DNA of 64,000 nt from Streptomyces sp. NBC_00223 (GTDB taxonomy: Bacteria > Actinomycetota > Actinomycetes > Streptomycetales > Streptomycetaceae). The stretch lies in contig NZ_CP108109.1 in NCBI RefSeq assembly GCF_036199905.1, positions 7,010,501-7,074,500 of the forward strand, read 5' to 3'. Below are positions 47,810 to 56,611 of the stretch, in pieces (positions within the stretch are counted from its first letter, which is position 1; each line of letters opens with the position of its first letter). The translations under genes and the position numbers were made by a program. The notes beneath the pieces were generated by a model. That model made no database searches. It saw only the letters and a program-made list of their open reading frames with translations, and was not told the DNA's origin.

Positions 47810-50304
47810 TGCGGGTCCCGCTTTCTTGGCTGCGGGAGTACGTCGACCTGCCCGCCGGTGAGACCGGCCGCGACGTCCAGGCCAAGCTCATTTCCGCCGG
47901 TCTCGAGGTCGAGACCGTCGAACAGCTCGGCGCCGGGCTCCAGGGCCCGCTGGTCGTCGGCCAGGTGCTCACGATCGAGGAGCTGGAGGGCTTCAAGAAG
48001 CCGATCCGCTTCTGCACGGTCGACGTCGGCAATGCCAATGGCACCGGGGCTCCGCAGGAGATCGTCTGCGGCGCCCGCAACTTCGCGGTCGGCGACAAGG
48101 TCGTGGTGATCCTGCCCGGCGGAGTGCTCCCCGGCGACTTCCGGATCTCCGCCCGCAAGACCTACGGCCGCACCTCGCACGGCATGATCTGCTCCTCCCG
48201 CGAGCTGGGCATGGGGGATGACCACGAGGGCATCGTCGTCCTGCCGCCCGAGCACGAGACCGGCACCGACGCGATCGCGCTGCTCGAACTCGTCGACGAG
48301 GTGCTGGACATCGCGGTCACCCCCGACCGCGGCTACGCCCTGTCGCTGCGCGGTGTCGCCCGTGAGACCGCCATCGCGTACGGGCTGCCGCTGAGCGACC
48401 CGGCGCTGATCGACGTGCCCGGGCCCAACACCTCCGGCTACCCGGTCAGGATCTCCGAGCCCGTCGGCTGCGACCGCTTCACCGCCCGTACGGTGACCGG
48501 CGTCAACCCCGAGGCCCACTCGCCGATCTGGCTCCAGCGCCGGCTCCAGAAGGTCGGCATGCGCCCGATCTCGCTCGCCGTGGACATCACCAACTTCGTG
48601 ATGTTCGAGATCGGCCAGCCGCTGCACGCCTACGACCGCACGCGGCTCGACGGCCCGATCGGCGTGCGCCGCGCCCAGCCCGGCGAGAAGCTCACCACGC
48701 TCGACGGCGTCGCCCGCGTGCTGGACCCCGAAGACCTGGTCATCACCGACGACAGCGGCGCGATCGGGCTGGCCGGCGTGATGGGCGGCGCCCACACCGA
48801 GATCGCCCAGGCGGGCCCGGACAGCGGCACCACCGAGATCGTCATCGAGGCCGCGCACTTCGCGCCGGTCTCGATCGCCCGCACCGCCCGCCGCCACAAG
48901 CTCGGCTCCGAGGCGTCCCGGCGGTTCGAGCGCGGCACCGACCCGCAGGCCACCTCGGCCGCCGCCCAGCGGGCCGTCGACCTGCTGGTGCTGCTCGCCG
49001 GCGGCAAGGCGGAGCCGGGCGTCACCGAGATCATCTCGCCCTTCCCGCCGCGTACGGTCGCCATGCCGGCCAACCACCCGGACCGCGTCGCGGGCACCGA
49101 GTACGGCCGCGAGACCGTCGTACGCCGCCTCCAGCAGATCGGCTGCGACGTCTACGGCTCCGACGAGCTGATCGTCACCGTGCCCAGCTGGCGGCCCGAC
49201 CTGGCCTTCCCCAACGACCTCGCCGAAGAGGTCATCCGGCTCGAAGGCTACGAGAACCTGCCCTCGACGCTTCCCCGGCTGCCCTCCGGCCGCGGTCTGA
49301 CCGACTCGCAGCTGCTGCGCCGCCGGGTCGGGCGCGCGCTGGCCGGGGCCGGATACGTCGAGGCGCCCAGCTACCCGTTCCTCGGCGCGGAGGTCTTCGA
49401 CCAGCTCGGCCTGGACGCGGACGACGCCCGCCGCCGTACGGTCACGCTCGCCAACCCGCTCTACGACACCGAGCCCGATCTGCGCACCACGCTGCTGCCC
49501 GGCCTGCTGGGCACCCTGCGGCGCAACGTCGGCCGGGGCAGCCACGACCTGGCGCTCTTCGAGACCGGGCTGGTCTTCCAGCCCTCGGGCGACGCCGTGG
49601 TGCCGCCCCGGCTGCCGGTCGACCGGCGTCCCACCGAGGCGGAGCTGGCCGAACTCCAGGCCGCACTGCCCGACCAGCCCCGGCGGGTCGGCGTCGTGCT
49701 CGCCGGAGCGCGCGAGCAGGCCGGCTGGTGGGGCAAGGGCTACCCCGCGACCTGGGCCGACGCGATCGAGGCGGCCCGTGTGGTGGCCGGTGAGGCCGGG
49801 GTCGAGCTGACCGTACGGCAGGACCAGCACGCGCCCTTCCACCCGGGCCGCTGCGCCGCGCTGCTGGCCGGCGAGCAAGTGGTCGGGCACGCGGGGGAGT
49901 TGCACCCGCGCGTCACCAAGGCGCTCGGTCTGCCCGAGCGGACCTGCGCGATGGAGGTCGACCTCGATCTGATCGAGGCGGCGGGCGGCAAGCGGATCGC
50001 CGGGCCGCGCGTGTCGACCTTCCCGGTCGCCACGCAGGATGTCGCGCTGATCGTCGACGCGAGCGTGCCCGCCGGGGACGTGGAGGCCGCGCTGCGCGAG
50101 GGCGCGGGCGAACTCCTCGAATCGGTACGGCTGTTCGACATCTTCGCCGGGGAGCAGATCGGTGAGGGCCGCAAGTCCCTCGCGTACGCGCTGCGTTTCC
50201 GGGCGCCGGACCGTACGCTCACCGCCGAGGAGGCCACGGCGGCCCGCGAAGCGGCCGTCGCCGCGGCGACGACCGCGACGGGCGCCACCCTCCGCGGCGC
50301 GTAA
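47809..50304 (+). CDS. pheT: Phenylalanine--tRNA ligase beta subunit
   Basis: An 831-aa beta subunit, full length for the family. An EMAP-II/OB-like tRNA-binding domain (about 40-155), B3/B4 editing domain, B5 domain, catalytic-like core and C-terminal anticodon-binding FDX-ACB domain (PVATQDVALIVDASVPAGDVE) follow in order. With pheS it makes the alpha2beta2 enzyme. Translationally coupled to pheS; a strong hairpin terminator follows. Confidence 0.97.
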   Translation: MRVPLSWLREYVDLPAGETGRDVQAKLISAGLEVETVEQLGAGLQGPLVVGQVLTIEELEGFKKPIRFCTVDVGNANGTGAPQEIVCGARNFAVGDKVVVILPGGVLPGDFRISARKTYGRTSHGMICSSRELGMGDDHEGIVVLPPEHETGTDAIALLELVDEVLDIAVTPDRGYALSLRGVARETAIAYGLPLSDPALIDVPGPNTSGYPVRISEPVGCDRFTARTVTGVNPEAHSPIWLQRRLQKVGMRPISLAVDITNFVMFEIGQPLHAYDRTRLDGPIGVRRAQPGEKLTTLDGVARVLDPEDLVITDDSGAIGLAGVMGGAHTEIAQAGPDSGTTEIVIEAAHFAPVSIARTARRHKLGSEASRRFERGTDPQATSAAAQRAVDLLVLLAGGKAEPGVTEIISPFPPRTVAMPANHPDRVAGTEYGRETVVRRLQQIGCDVYGSDELIVTVPSWRPDLAFPNDLAEEVIRLEGYENLPSTLPRLPSGRGLTDSQLLRRRVGRALAGAGYVEAPSYPFLGAEVFDQLGLDADDARRRTVTLANPLYDTEPDLRTTLLPGLLGTLRRNVGRGSHDLALFETGLVFQPSGDAVVPPRLPVDRRPTEAELAELQAALPDQPRRVGVVLAGAREQAGWWGKGYPATWADAIEAARVVAGEAGVELTVRQDQHAPFHPGRCAALLAGEQVVGHAGELHPRVTKALGLPERTCAMEVDLDLIEAAGGKRIAGPRVSTFPVATQDVALIVDASVPAGDVEAALREGAGELLESVRLFDIFAGEQIGEGRKSLAYALRFRAPDRTLTAEEATAAREAAVAAATTATGATLRGA

Positions 50305-50317
50305 CCCCCCGCCCCTA

Positions 50318-50352
50318 CGTACCCCCGTCCGGCCCGGCCGCACGGGGGTACG
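50318..50352 (+). terminator. pheST terminator
   Basis: CGTACCCCCGT and ACGGGGGTACG form a perfect 11-bp stem with a 13-base loop, 14 bases after the pheT stop. Confidence 0.75.
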
Positions 50353-50401
50353 CGCGCATCCGGGCGGCGCCGCCCGCGTGCCCGCCGTGATCGACGTCGC
50401 G

Positions 50402-51586
50402 TCAGACGGCGAGCCAGGCGCCGAAGTTGGTGAAGGTCTCCGGCATGCGGCGCCGGGCGGACTCCAGGCCGGCGAAGGTCTCGCGCACCGTGGGGTGGTA
50501 GCGGGTCTGCTGCGGGGCGAGCTTGCGGGCGCGTTGCAGACTCCGGAACGCTTCCTCCGTATGGCCGGTCCACATCTGGGCCCATGCCACCTCGGCGTGG
50601 TGGTGGGCCTGCCGGGACAGCGGCCAGTCGGCCGGAATCGTCATCTCGCTCGCGGTCCGTACCGCCTCCGGATAGCGGTCGAGTTCGGCCAGGACACTGA
50701 CCCGGTGGGCGCCGACGTTCGTCGGTCCGAACGAGAGCCAGTGGACCCGTTCGGCCGGCCCCGTGCGCGCGGCGATGACCGTGGCCTCGTCCAAGTGCCC
50801 TTCCGCCGCACCGATGTCCTTGTCGCGGCCCGCCAGCACCGCCGCCCCGAGGTGCAGTTGGCCGAGAACCACATCGCGTACCCGGCCGTTCTCCGCCTGC
50901 TCCAGGGCGGACATACCCAGTCGGACGAGCCGCTTTCCTGTGCGGTAGTCGCTGGCCCTCAAGTAGGCCAGCGCCCGCATGTACTGGCGAATCCCGCTGA
51001 GAACGGGATCTGAGGCCCGCTGGGCCGCCCAGTCCATACGGTCCAGCGCCACCGTGCACAGATCGGCGTAGCCGAGTTTTGTCGTCACGTCGTACGCGGT
51101 GCGGTAGGTGGCGGCCAGGAGTTGCCAGTGCCGGGTCGTGGGCTCGTTGTGTGCCGCGGTCGTGGCCTCCGTGATCAGGCCGGGCAGAAGCGTGGCCACC
51201 TTCTTGATGTCCGTCACCCGGACGAGTGCGCACAGTTGCTCCGCCTCGGCCTCCAACTCCCTGGTCGGGCGGGGGAGTACATCGGGATCGGGGCCGAGGT
51301 CGTAGATGTTCAGCGCTTCACGGATGGGCTGGATGAGGCCGTCCAACTGGTCCTGCCGCAGCTCGTCGAGGTACGGCTGCCCGGTCAACTCGGTGACCTG
51401 CACGGACATGGCCCGGGCCAGCGCGCCGATGACCGATGGACTGGCCGGCATGGCGCCCTGTTCCACCTTGGTCAGGGTGCTGTAGGAGACGTGGGAGAGA
51501 TCGGACAGTTCACGCTGCGTCAGCCCGCGCGCTTTACGGGTACGCGCGATACGTGCGCCGGTGAATTCCGCAACGTGCCGGGGCAT
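50402..51586 (-). CDS. XRE-family regulator with TPR-like domain
   Basis: A 394-aa regulator. The Cro/C1 HTH is at residues 10-65 (IARTRKARGLTQRELSDLSHVSYSTLTKVEQG in pieces), followed by about 300 residues of helical repeats of the kind that bind peptides or small ligands. ATG at 51586 has GGAG six bases upstream. Streptomyces have many such genes, often next to small effector genes; here the adjoining genes are a DUF6907 protein and a Cys-rich protein on the same strand. Target unknown. Confidence 0.88.
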   Translation of the reverse strand: MPRHVAEFTGARIARTRKARGLTQRELSDLSHVSYSTLTKVEQGAMPASPSVIGALARAMSVQVTELTGQPYLDELRQDQLDGLIQPIREALNIYDLGPDPDVLPRPTRELEAEAEQLCALVRVTDIKKVATLLPGLITEATTAAHNEPTTRHWQLLAATYRTAYDVTTKLGYADLCTVALDRMDWAAQRASDPVLSGIRQYMRALAYLRASDYRTGKRLVRLGMSALEQAENGRVRDVVLGQLHLGAAVLAGRDKDIGAAEGHLDEATVIAARTGPAERVHWLSFGPTNVGAHRVSVLAELDRYPEAVRTASEMTIPADWPLSRQAHHHAEVAWAQMWTGHTEEAFRSLQRARKLAPQQTRYHPTVRETFAGLESARRRMPETFTNFGAWLAV

Positions 51587-51741
51587 ATGGGACTCCGTTC
51601 CGCGCGTCGACACCAGAACGGTACCCCCGCCACATGACGCCGGAACGGCGAGCAGCACTTACGTGGGCTTGCGAGGGAGGGCGCATGATCCCCGAACTCG
51701 GGCCGCGAGGGGTTCGCTTCGCGGCCCGGGTCGGCGGTTCG

Positions 51742-52203
51742 CTATTCGTTGGTGTGGGGCGGGTGGTGGGTGGTCCAGTCGGTGCGGGCGGCGGTCAGGG
51801 CGGGGTTGATGTGGTGGTCGAGGTGGTCGGCGTGGGTGCGCAGCGTGGTGGCGAGGTCGGTGAGGGCGGTGGGGTCGAGGCCGGTGATCCAGTGATCGTC
51901 GATGATGCGGAGGTTGACGACGGGGACGTTGGGCTCGGGGGCGTCGGCGTAGGGGACGCATTCGAGGGTGCCGCTGAGGATTTCCGCTTCCTGCGCGGGG
52001 CCGTTGCCGTTCACGACGGGCAGGCACAGGCCGTTGAAGGCGGCGCGGTGGGTGATGTCCGCGAGCTGGGCGGAGAGCCGGTCGAGCGGTACGCCGGTTT
52101 CGGTGGGGTCCTCTTCCGCCCAGGCGGGCAAGTGGCCCGTGGCGGCGTAGCCGTTGGTCGTGGTGAGGGTCCACGTCTTCGCCGGCGCTTGCGTGGTGGT
52201 CAT
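51742..52203 (-). CDS. DUF6907 family protein
   Basis: A 153-aa protein whose layout (WTLTTTNGYAATGHLPAWAEEDPTE, then PVVNLRIIDDHWITGLDP) matches the DUF6907 group found in Streptomyces accessory loci. Start ATGA overlaps the stop of the upstream Cys-rich gene. The C-terminus is His-rich (HADHLDHHINP; THHPPH), which may bind metal. Function unknown; 155 bases separate it from the XRE gene. Confidence 0.75.
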   Translation of the reverse strand: MTTTQAPAKTWTLTTTNGYAATGHLPAWAEEDPTETGVPLDRLSAQLADITHRAAFNGLCLPVVNGNGPAQEAEILSGTLECVPYADAPEPNVPVVNLRIIDDHWITGLDPTALTDLATTLRTHADHLDHHINPALTAARTDWTTHHPPHTNE

Positions 52204-52868
52204 GGGGTCGGTTCCTGTTCCGTTGCCGGGGATTCGAGGTCGGTGAGGGTGAAGTCGTTCAGGGTCATGACGAGTTGGGCGGCCAGGACCCAGGGCAGGC
52301 GGGGGTCTCCGTAGCGGAAGGTGCCCACGTGCACGGCGACTGGCGTCGGACGGGCGGCCTGGTACAGCGCGCCGCTGACTCCGGTCTGGGTCCAGGTGCG
52401 TACGCGCAATGCCACGCAGGCGGTGCGCAGATGCGGGCAGGCGCGGACCGAGCGGTGGGCGCAGGGCACGCAGATGGGCGGATGGGTGGTGCGCTCCTCA
52501 CCCCGTTGCAGGATGGGGTCGTCGGGGGCCGCGTCGATCAGCCACAGCACCCCGTCGGCGTTGCGGTCGGCGGGCCCGCCGCAGATCTGGCACCGCAGCC
52601 CGCCCATCGCGATGCGCTGCCGCAGTCCGTGCACCTGCCCCAACCGGGGCTGTCCCCGCCCGGGTTGCGAGGGGTCGCGCCGCCACAGCACGCCGCGCTC
52701 GTCCCGGTCGAACGACCGCTCGTCCGCGTACGCGATGCCCGGCCGCTTGCGCCTGAGAACCAGGGGCATCGCGCCCGACGGCTCCCCGCTCCACCGCGCG
52801 ACGTACGGCACCCCGCCCCACCGGCCCTCGGAACTGGCCCGGTCGCCGGCCGCAACGTTGTCAGCCAC
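52200..52868 (-). CDS. Cys-rich zinc-ribbon-like protein of unknown function
   Basis: A 222-aa protein. Paired cysteines CQIC (middle) and CVPC, with nearby ACPHL and TACVA, suggest a treble-clef or zinc-ribbon centre; a basic N-terminal third (LRRKRPGIAYADERSF) precedes it. GTG at 52868 is chosen because it overlaps the tiny upstream ORF by eight bases and gives a coupled start. Its stop overlaps DUF6907. I do not recognise the family; a nucleic-acid-binding adaptor is one possibility. Confidence 0.65.
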   Translation of the reverse strand: MADNVAAGDRASSEGRWGGVPYVARWSGEPSGAMPLVLRRKRPGIAYADERSFDRDERGVLWRRDPSQPGRGQPRLGQVHGLRQRIAMGGLRCQICGGPADRNADGVLWLIDAAPDDPILQRGEERTTHPPICVPCAHRSVRACPHLRTACVALRVRTWTQTGVSGALYQAARPTPVAVHVGTFRYGDPRLPWVLAAQLVMTLNDFTLTDLESPATEQEPTP

Positions 52869-53094
52869 GCCCGACCGCCCGCCCCCGCGAGACCGCGTCC
52901 ACGGCCGGGGCATACGGACGCACCAGCGCGTGCGCGTCGCTGTTCGGCTCCGCCGCCGTACGGACCGCTTCCCGCCGGATCACCGGAAACGGGTCGGGGG
53001 CCGCCGCAGCGGAACCGAGGGGGTGGTGGACGACGGGTGACGGGCCGAGAAGGGCCCTACTCCGTCCCGGCCACCGCCGGATACGCTCACACAT
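52861..53094 (-). CDS. Small basic protein, first gene of the coupled minus-strand operon
   Basis: A 77-aa ORF starting at ATG with GCAGG six bases upstream. It is Arg-rich at the N-terminus (MCERIRRWPGRSRALL) and has a DAHALVRPY segment resembling small Streptomyces proteins that accompany XRE genes. The end overlaps the next start by eight bases, which supports a real gene. No function can be given. The 123 bases upstream (53095-53217) probably hold the promoter; I see no clear hexamers. Confidence 0.5.
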   Translation of the reverse strand: MCERIRRWPGRSRALLGPSPVVHHPLGSAAAAPDPFPVIRREAVRTAAEPNSDAHALVRPYAPAVDAVSRGRAVGRG

Positions 53095-53217
53095 GTCAGC
53101 CTGCTTTCGTCAGGTCGGCCAAGCCCCCGGACCGTTCAGCCGGTCGCGGGGGTGCTCTTGGTCCATGACGCTATGAGCGTCCGTCACCTGACAGGGACAC
53201 AGATTGTGCCCCCTCGC

Positions 53218-54471
53218 TCACGCAGCGAGCAGGCCCATCTTCACGGCGAGTTCGGACGCCCTTCGGCGACGGGCCGGAATCGACGACTCGGTCTCCTCCA
53301 GCACGATCCGCTTCGCGTAACCGTTGTACTTGATCGTCTCCGGCGCGGCTTCGTGGGCTTTGTCCAGCGTCGCCAGGGCCACGTCCGGCTGGCCGTCGAG
53401 CTGGTAGCCGCGTGCCTCCTCGATCCGGTGGCGGGCCCGGCGCGGCCGGGACGGGAGCGTGACCGCGTCGGCGGCAGCGGCCTGCCGTACGGACTCGCCA
53501 CCCGCGCGCAGTTCCACGGCGACCGTGACGGCGTGCGCACCCATGACTGCCCGCGAGAACGAGGTCACCGGGTCGAAATAGTCGGCGGGCAGCCGCTCGG
53601 CCATGGCCCGGGCCAGGTCCCAGTGGCGCCAGGCCGTACCCGTCTCGCCGCGCCTCGCGGCCGTGTACCCGATCTCGAAGGTGAGCGCGCCCGCGATGGC
53701 CAGTACGCCGTCCGGCGCGTCCGGCAGCAGCGGCTCCAGATATGTCAGGCTGTCGCGGTTCACGGCATCGGCGGCGTCGAAGTGGGCCGGACCGGAGTCG
53801 CGGTGCGCCTGCCCGGCCAGCCAGGCCGCCAACCCGATGGCGCGCGGGTCCTCGCTCTCCTGAGCGGCGATCAGACCTCGCTCCGCCACCCGCCACAGCA
53901 GCGGCGCGTCGGGCTGGTAGGCCACGAAGAACTGGCACAGCGAGTACGTCTCGCTGAGGACGGCCTGTGCCGCCCGCCGTTCCCCGGCCCGGTCCGCCTG
54001 CCGTACGGCGGCCTGCGCGTCCCGGATGAGGTCGGGCAGCAACGCGCCCAGGACGTCGCGGTGGTGGGGCGACCTGTGCCGGGCGGCCCAGGCGTGGTCG
54101 AGTCGGGCCCGCAGGTGGGCGGTCGGCGGCGCCTCCAGCCGGGAGCCGACGGGGAAAGCGTCGACCGCGGCTTTCACGGCCGCCAGCCGGGGGTGTCCCG
54201 GACCCGCGAACAGGTCGACATGGAGGGTACGGCTGCCCGTGAGATCCGCCAGATCACGCACCCGCAGGATTTCGGCGATGCTCAGGATGATGTCGAGCTT
54301 CGGTGTCTTCAACCGACCGCTCTCCACACCCTTGACCCATGATCCGGAGCGTCCCAGCAGGCCGCCCAACTGCTCACGGGTAAGACCCCGCCGGGTGCGG
54401 AGAATCCGAAGCCGCTGTCCGAAGGCCAACGGGTCGGAGTACGGGTCCGGATCGGCGTCTGCGTTCGTCAC
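53218..54471 (-). CDS. XRE-family regulator with TPR-like domain (second copy type)
   Basis: A 417-aa regulator with HTH at about 16-75 (LRTRRGLTREQLGGLLGRSGSWVKGVESGR in pieces) and a long helical-repeat region ending RRRASELAVKMGLLAA. GTG at 54471 has GGAGG nine bases upstream; the open frame continues but is not coding. It diverges from the SLOG-like gene, with two inverted repeats between them, so it may repress that gene. It is only distantly similar to the XRE protein at 50402. Confidence 0.87.
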   Translation of the reverse strand: MTNADADPDPYSDPLAFGQRLRILRTRRGLTREQLGGLLGRSGSWVKGVESGRLKTPKLDIILSIAEILRVRDLADLTGSRTLHVDLFAGPGHPRLAAVKAAVDAFPVGSRLEAPPTAHLRARLDHAWAARHRSPHHRDVLGALLPDLIRDAQAAVRQADRAGERRAAQAVLSETYSLCQFFVAYQPDAPLLWRVAERGLIAAQESEDPRAIGLAAWLAGQAHRDSGPAHFDAADAVNRDSLTYLEPLLPDAPDGVLAIAGALTFEIGYTAARRGETGTAWRHWDLARAMAERLPADYFDPVTSFSRAVMGAHAVTVAVELRAGGESVRQAAAADAVTLPSRPRRARHRIEEARGYQLDGQPDVALATLDKAHEAAPETIKYNGYAKRIVLEETESSIPARRRRASELAVKMGLLAA

Positions 54472-54552
54472 GGCCTTGTCCCTCCCTGCGGATTCGTCAC
54501 CACAAGGGTAGGCCGCGAGACCGCCCCGCGTTCCGGCGCGCGGTGGCCGATT

Positions 54553-54628
54553 GCCGATGCTGGGGATCGGCGTGGGCAGGGCACGGCGGAGCCCGGATGT
54601 CAGAATCCCGAAGCCCGCCCGGGGCTTC
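54553..54628. promoter_or_regulatory. Two inverted repeats between XRE and SLOG-like genes
   Basis: GCCGAT/ATCGGC (54553-54571) and GAAGCCC/GGGCTTC (54610-54628) lie in the 177-base divergent region; the second is 20 bases before the SLOG-like start. They are candidate operators for the adjacent XRE protein. Confidence 0.35.
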
Positions 54629-54648
54629 CGCCACGACAAGGAGACCGT

Positions 54649-55125
54649 ATGCGGGTCGGAATAACGGGGCATCGCGGGTTGCCCGAGGCGTCGGAAGCGC
54701 TCGTACGGGAGGCGATACGGGAAGCCGTGCAGCCCTACGCGGGCGCCGACTTGACCGGCGTGTCCTGCATCGCCGACGGCCCCGACGCGTGGTTCGCGCA
54801 GACCGTACTCGACCTCGGCGGCCGCCTCGAAGTGGTCGTACCTGCCGAGGAGTACCGGGACTCGCTGCCCGCGTGGCACCACCGCACGTACGACGAACTC
54901 CTCAGCCGGGCCGCGGAGATCCACGCGACGGGCCTCGCCCGGTCGGACTCCCAGGCGCACATGACCGGCAGCGAGATCCTGGTCGGCCTGGTGGACGAGG
55001 TGATCGCCGTCTGGGACGGCCGGCCGGCGCGGGGCTACGGCGGTACCGCCGATGTCGTCCGCTACGCGCGGGAGCACGGCGTGGCGCTCCGCGTGCTGTG
55101 GCCCGAGGGGGCCACCCGGGACTGA
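54649..55125 (+). CDS. SLOG/LOG-like Rossmann-fold protein
   Basis: A 158-aa protein beginning MRVGITGHRGL, the GxTGHR signature of SLOG-superfamily proteins that bind nucleotides or sugar-phosphates, with a later EVIAVWDGRPARGYGGTADVV segment for the second binding loop. Family members sense or cleave nucleotide derivatives; this one is too short for DprA. AAGGAG precedes the ATG. It diverges from the XRE/TPR gene. A nucleotide-signalling or defence role is possible but not shown. Confidence 0.75.
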   Translation: MRVGITGHRGLPEASEALVREAIREAVQPYAGADLTGVSCIADGPDAWFAQTVLDLGGRLEVVVPAEEYRDSLPAWHHRTYDELLSRAAEIHATGLARSDSQAHMTGSEILVGLVDEVIAVWDGRPARGYGGTADVVRYAREHGVALRVLWPEGATRD

Positions 55126-55344
55126 GCCCAGGTCGCGCGGCGGTTGAGGGGCGCGCGCTCAGGGGCGCGCGAAGGCCCGGTGGGTGGAACGCCGGCGCAA
55201 GGGGGCGCGGGGCTTTTTTGCCCGCTTCATCCGTTTGGGTGATCTGAGCCGTCCGCGCGCCCCAAGTGGGCCGCCGACTCGGCAGAATCGGCGGAACGCG
55301 GCAAGCCCGGGAAAGCCGGCGCACGCACGGGGGGAGCCGGGCGG
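55126..55344. other. Gap between SLOG-like and phosphatase genes
   Basis: GGGGCGCGCG occurs twice (55149 and 55168) and a T6 run follows GCGGGGC at 55213; together these could end the SLOG-like transcript. No gene seen. Confidence 0.35.
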
Positions 55345-56544
55345 ATGATCCTCGAACGAACACGCAACGGAGTGCGCAGAGCCCCATGGGCCGTGCTGGC
55401 CGGCACCTGGGTGTGCGTACTCGGCGGCCTGGAGTGGTGGCTGCCCGAAGGCGCCGACGCCTTACCCGGCCTCGCCGTCACCCCCGCCCTGGCCTGCGCC
55501 GCGGGCGCCCGGCAGCGCTGGATCCTGGGCAGCGGCGTACTCACCCTGGCCGTCCTGAGCAGCGAACTCGCCGACGACTCCCTCGACGACGGCGGCCCGG
55601 TGTTCGGCGCCGCCGCCACCGTCCTGGTCGTCGTGCTCGCCGGGATGTGGACCGCCGCCCGCCGCACCCGGATGACCGCCGAGCTGGACCGTACCCGGGA
55701 GATCGCCACCGCCGCCCAGCAGGTGCTGATGCGCCCGCTGCCGTACCGGGTCGGCGCCTGGACCGTCGCGGGCGAGTACGTCTCGGCCAGCCGGGGCGCC
55801 CGGGTCGGCGGCGACTTCTACGAGGTGCTGGCCACCCCCTACGGCGTACGCGTCCTCATCGGGGACGCCCGCGGGCACGGACTGCCCGCGCTCGGCCTGG
55901 TCGCCGCCCTGCTCGGCAGCTTCCGCGAGGCCGCCCACCAGGAACGGGACCTCGCGGGCGTCCTGCACCGCCTCGACAGCGCCCTGGGCCGCCACCTGCG
56001 CGAGCGCGCGCACGGCGAGCACCCGGCCGCGGCCGGCACGCCCCCGCCGGACCCCGCGGCCGAGGAGTTCGCCACCGTCCAACTCGTGCAGCTCTCCGAC
56101 GACGGCGTGTTCCAGGCCGTCAACTGCGGCCACCCGCCGCCGTATCTGCTCAGCCGCAGACCGCGCCCGCTGCCGCTGGGCGAACCGCTGCCGCCGCTCG
56201 GGCTGTTCGATCCGTTGCACACGGCCACGCCCTCGACCTGCGGGCGGATCGGCGTGGGGGAGGGGCTGCTGCTCTACACCGACGGGCTGCCGGACGCCCG
56301 GGACGGCGCGGGCCGCTTCTTCTCGCTCTCCGACGCGCTGCCGCACGTCCTCGGCGCCGCCTTCCGCAACCGGATCGCCCCGCACGGCCCGACCGTCGCC
56401 GCCGGCATCCGTACGGCCGTGCGCCGCCACACCGGTGGCCGGGTCACCGACGACATGGCCGTACTCGTCCTGGTGCGCAACTCCGCCCGCACCCCGGACG
56501 CGCCGCGCACGGCCGCCCTGCTCTCCGGAGCGCCGCGACCCTGA
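55345..56544 (+). CDS. Membrane-bound PP2C/SpoIIE-type serine phosphatase
   Basis: A 399-aa protein. Three or four N-terminal hydrophobic segments (to about residue 105) are followed by a SpoIIE-like phosphatase domain: GARVGGDFYEVL, LIGDARGHGLPA, GHPPPYLL, LLLYTDGLPDARD and TDDMAVLVL contain the metal-binding aspartates. It probably dephosphorylates an anti-sigma-factor antagonist. GGGGGGAG lies seven bases before ATG. Codon 40 (55462-55464) is TTA, suggesting bldA dependence and a role in development or stress. Confidence 0.92.
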   Translation: MILERTRNGVRRAPWAVLAGTWVCVLGGLEWWLPEGADALPGLAVTPALACAAGARQRWILGSGVLTLAVLSSELADDSLDDGGPVFGAAATVLVVVLAGMWTAARRTRMTAELDRTREIATAAQQVLMRPLPYRVGAWTVAGEYVSASRGARVGGDFYEVLATPYGVRVLIGDARGHGLPALGLVAALLGSFREAAHQERDLAGVLHRLDSALGRHLRERAHGEHPAAAGTPPPDPAAEEFATVQLVQLSDDGVFQAVNCGHPPPYLLSRRPRPLPLGEPLPPLGLFDPLHTATPSTCGRIGVGEGLLLYTDGLPDARDGAGRFFSLSDALPHVLGAAFRNRIAPHGPTVAAGIRTAVRRHTGGRVTDDMAVLVLVRNSARTPDAPRTAALLSGAPRP

Positions 56545-56546
56545 GT

Positions 56547-56607
56547 CCTCTCTTCCTTGGTAGATATGGGGATATAGCCAGTAATAGCCCCTAACGGAAG
56601 AGAGAGG
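56547..56607 (+). promoter_or_regulatory. Inverted repeat that can mask the next ribosome site
   Basis: CCTCTCTTCC (56547) is complementary to GGAAGAGAG (56596-56604), which is part of the ribosome binding site of the following ATPase gene. The 39 bases between are unusually AT-rich. Read-through RNA from the phosphatase gene would form the stem and mask the site, whereas RNA begun inside the loop would not. Confidence 0.5.
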
Positions 56608-56611
56608 CCGC

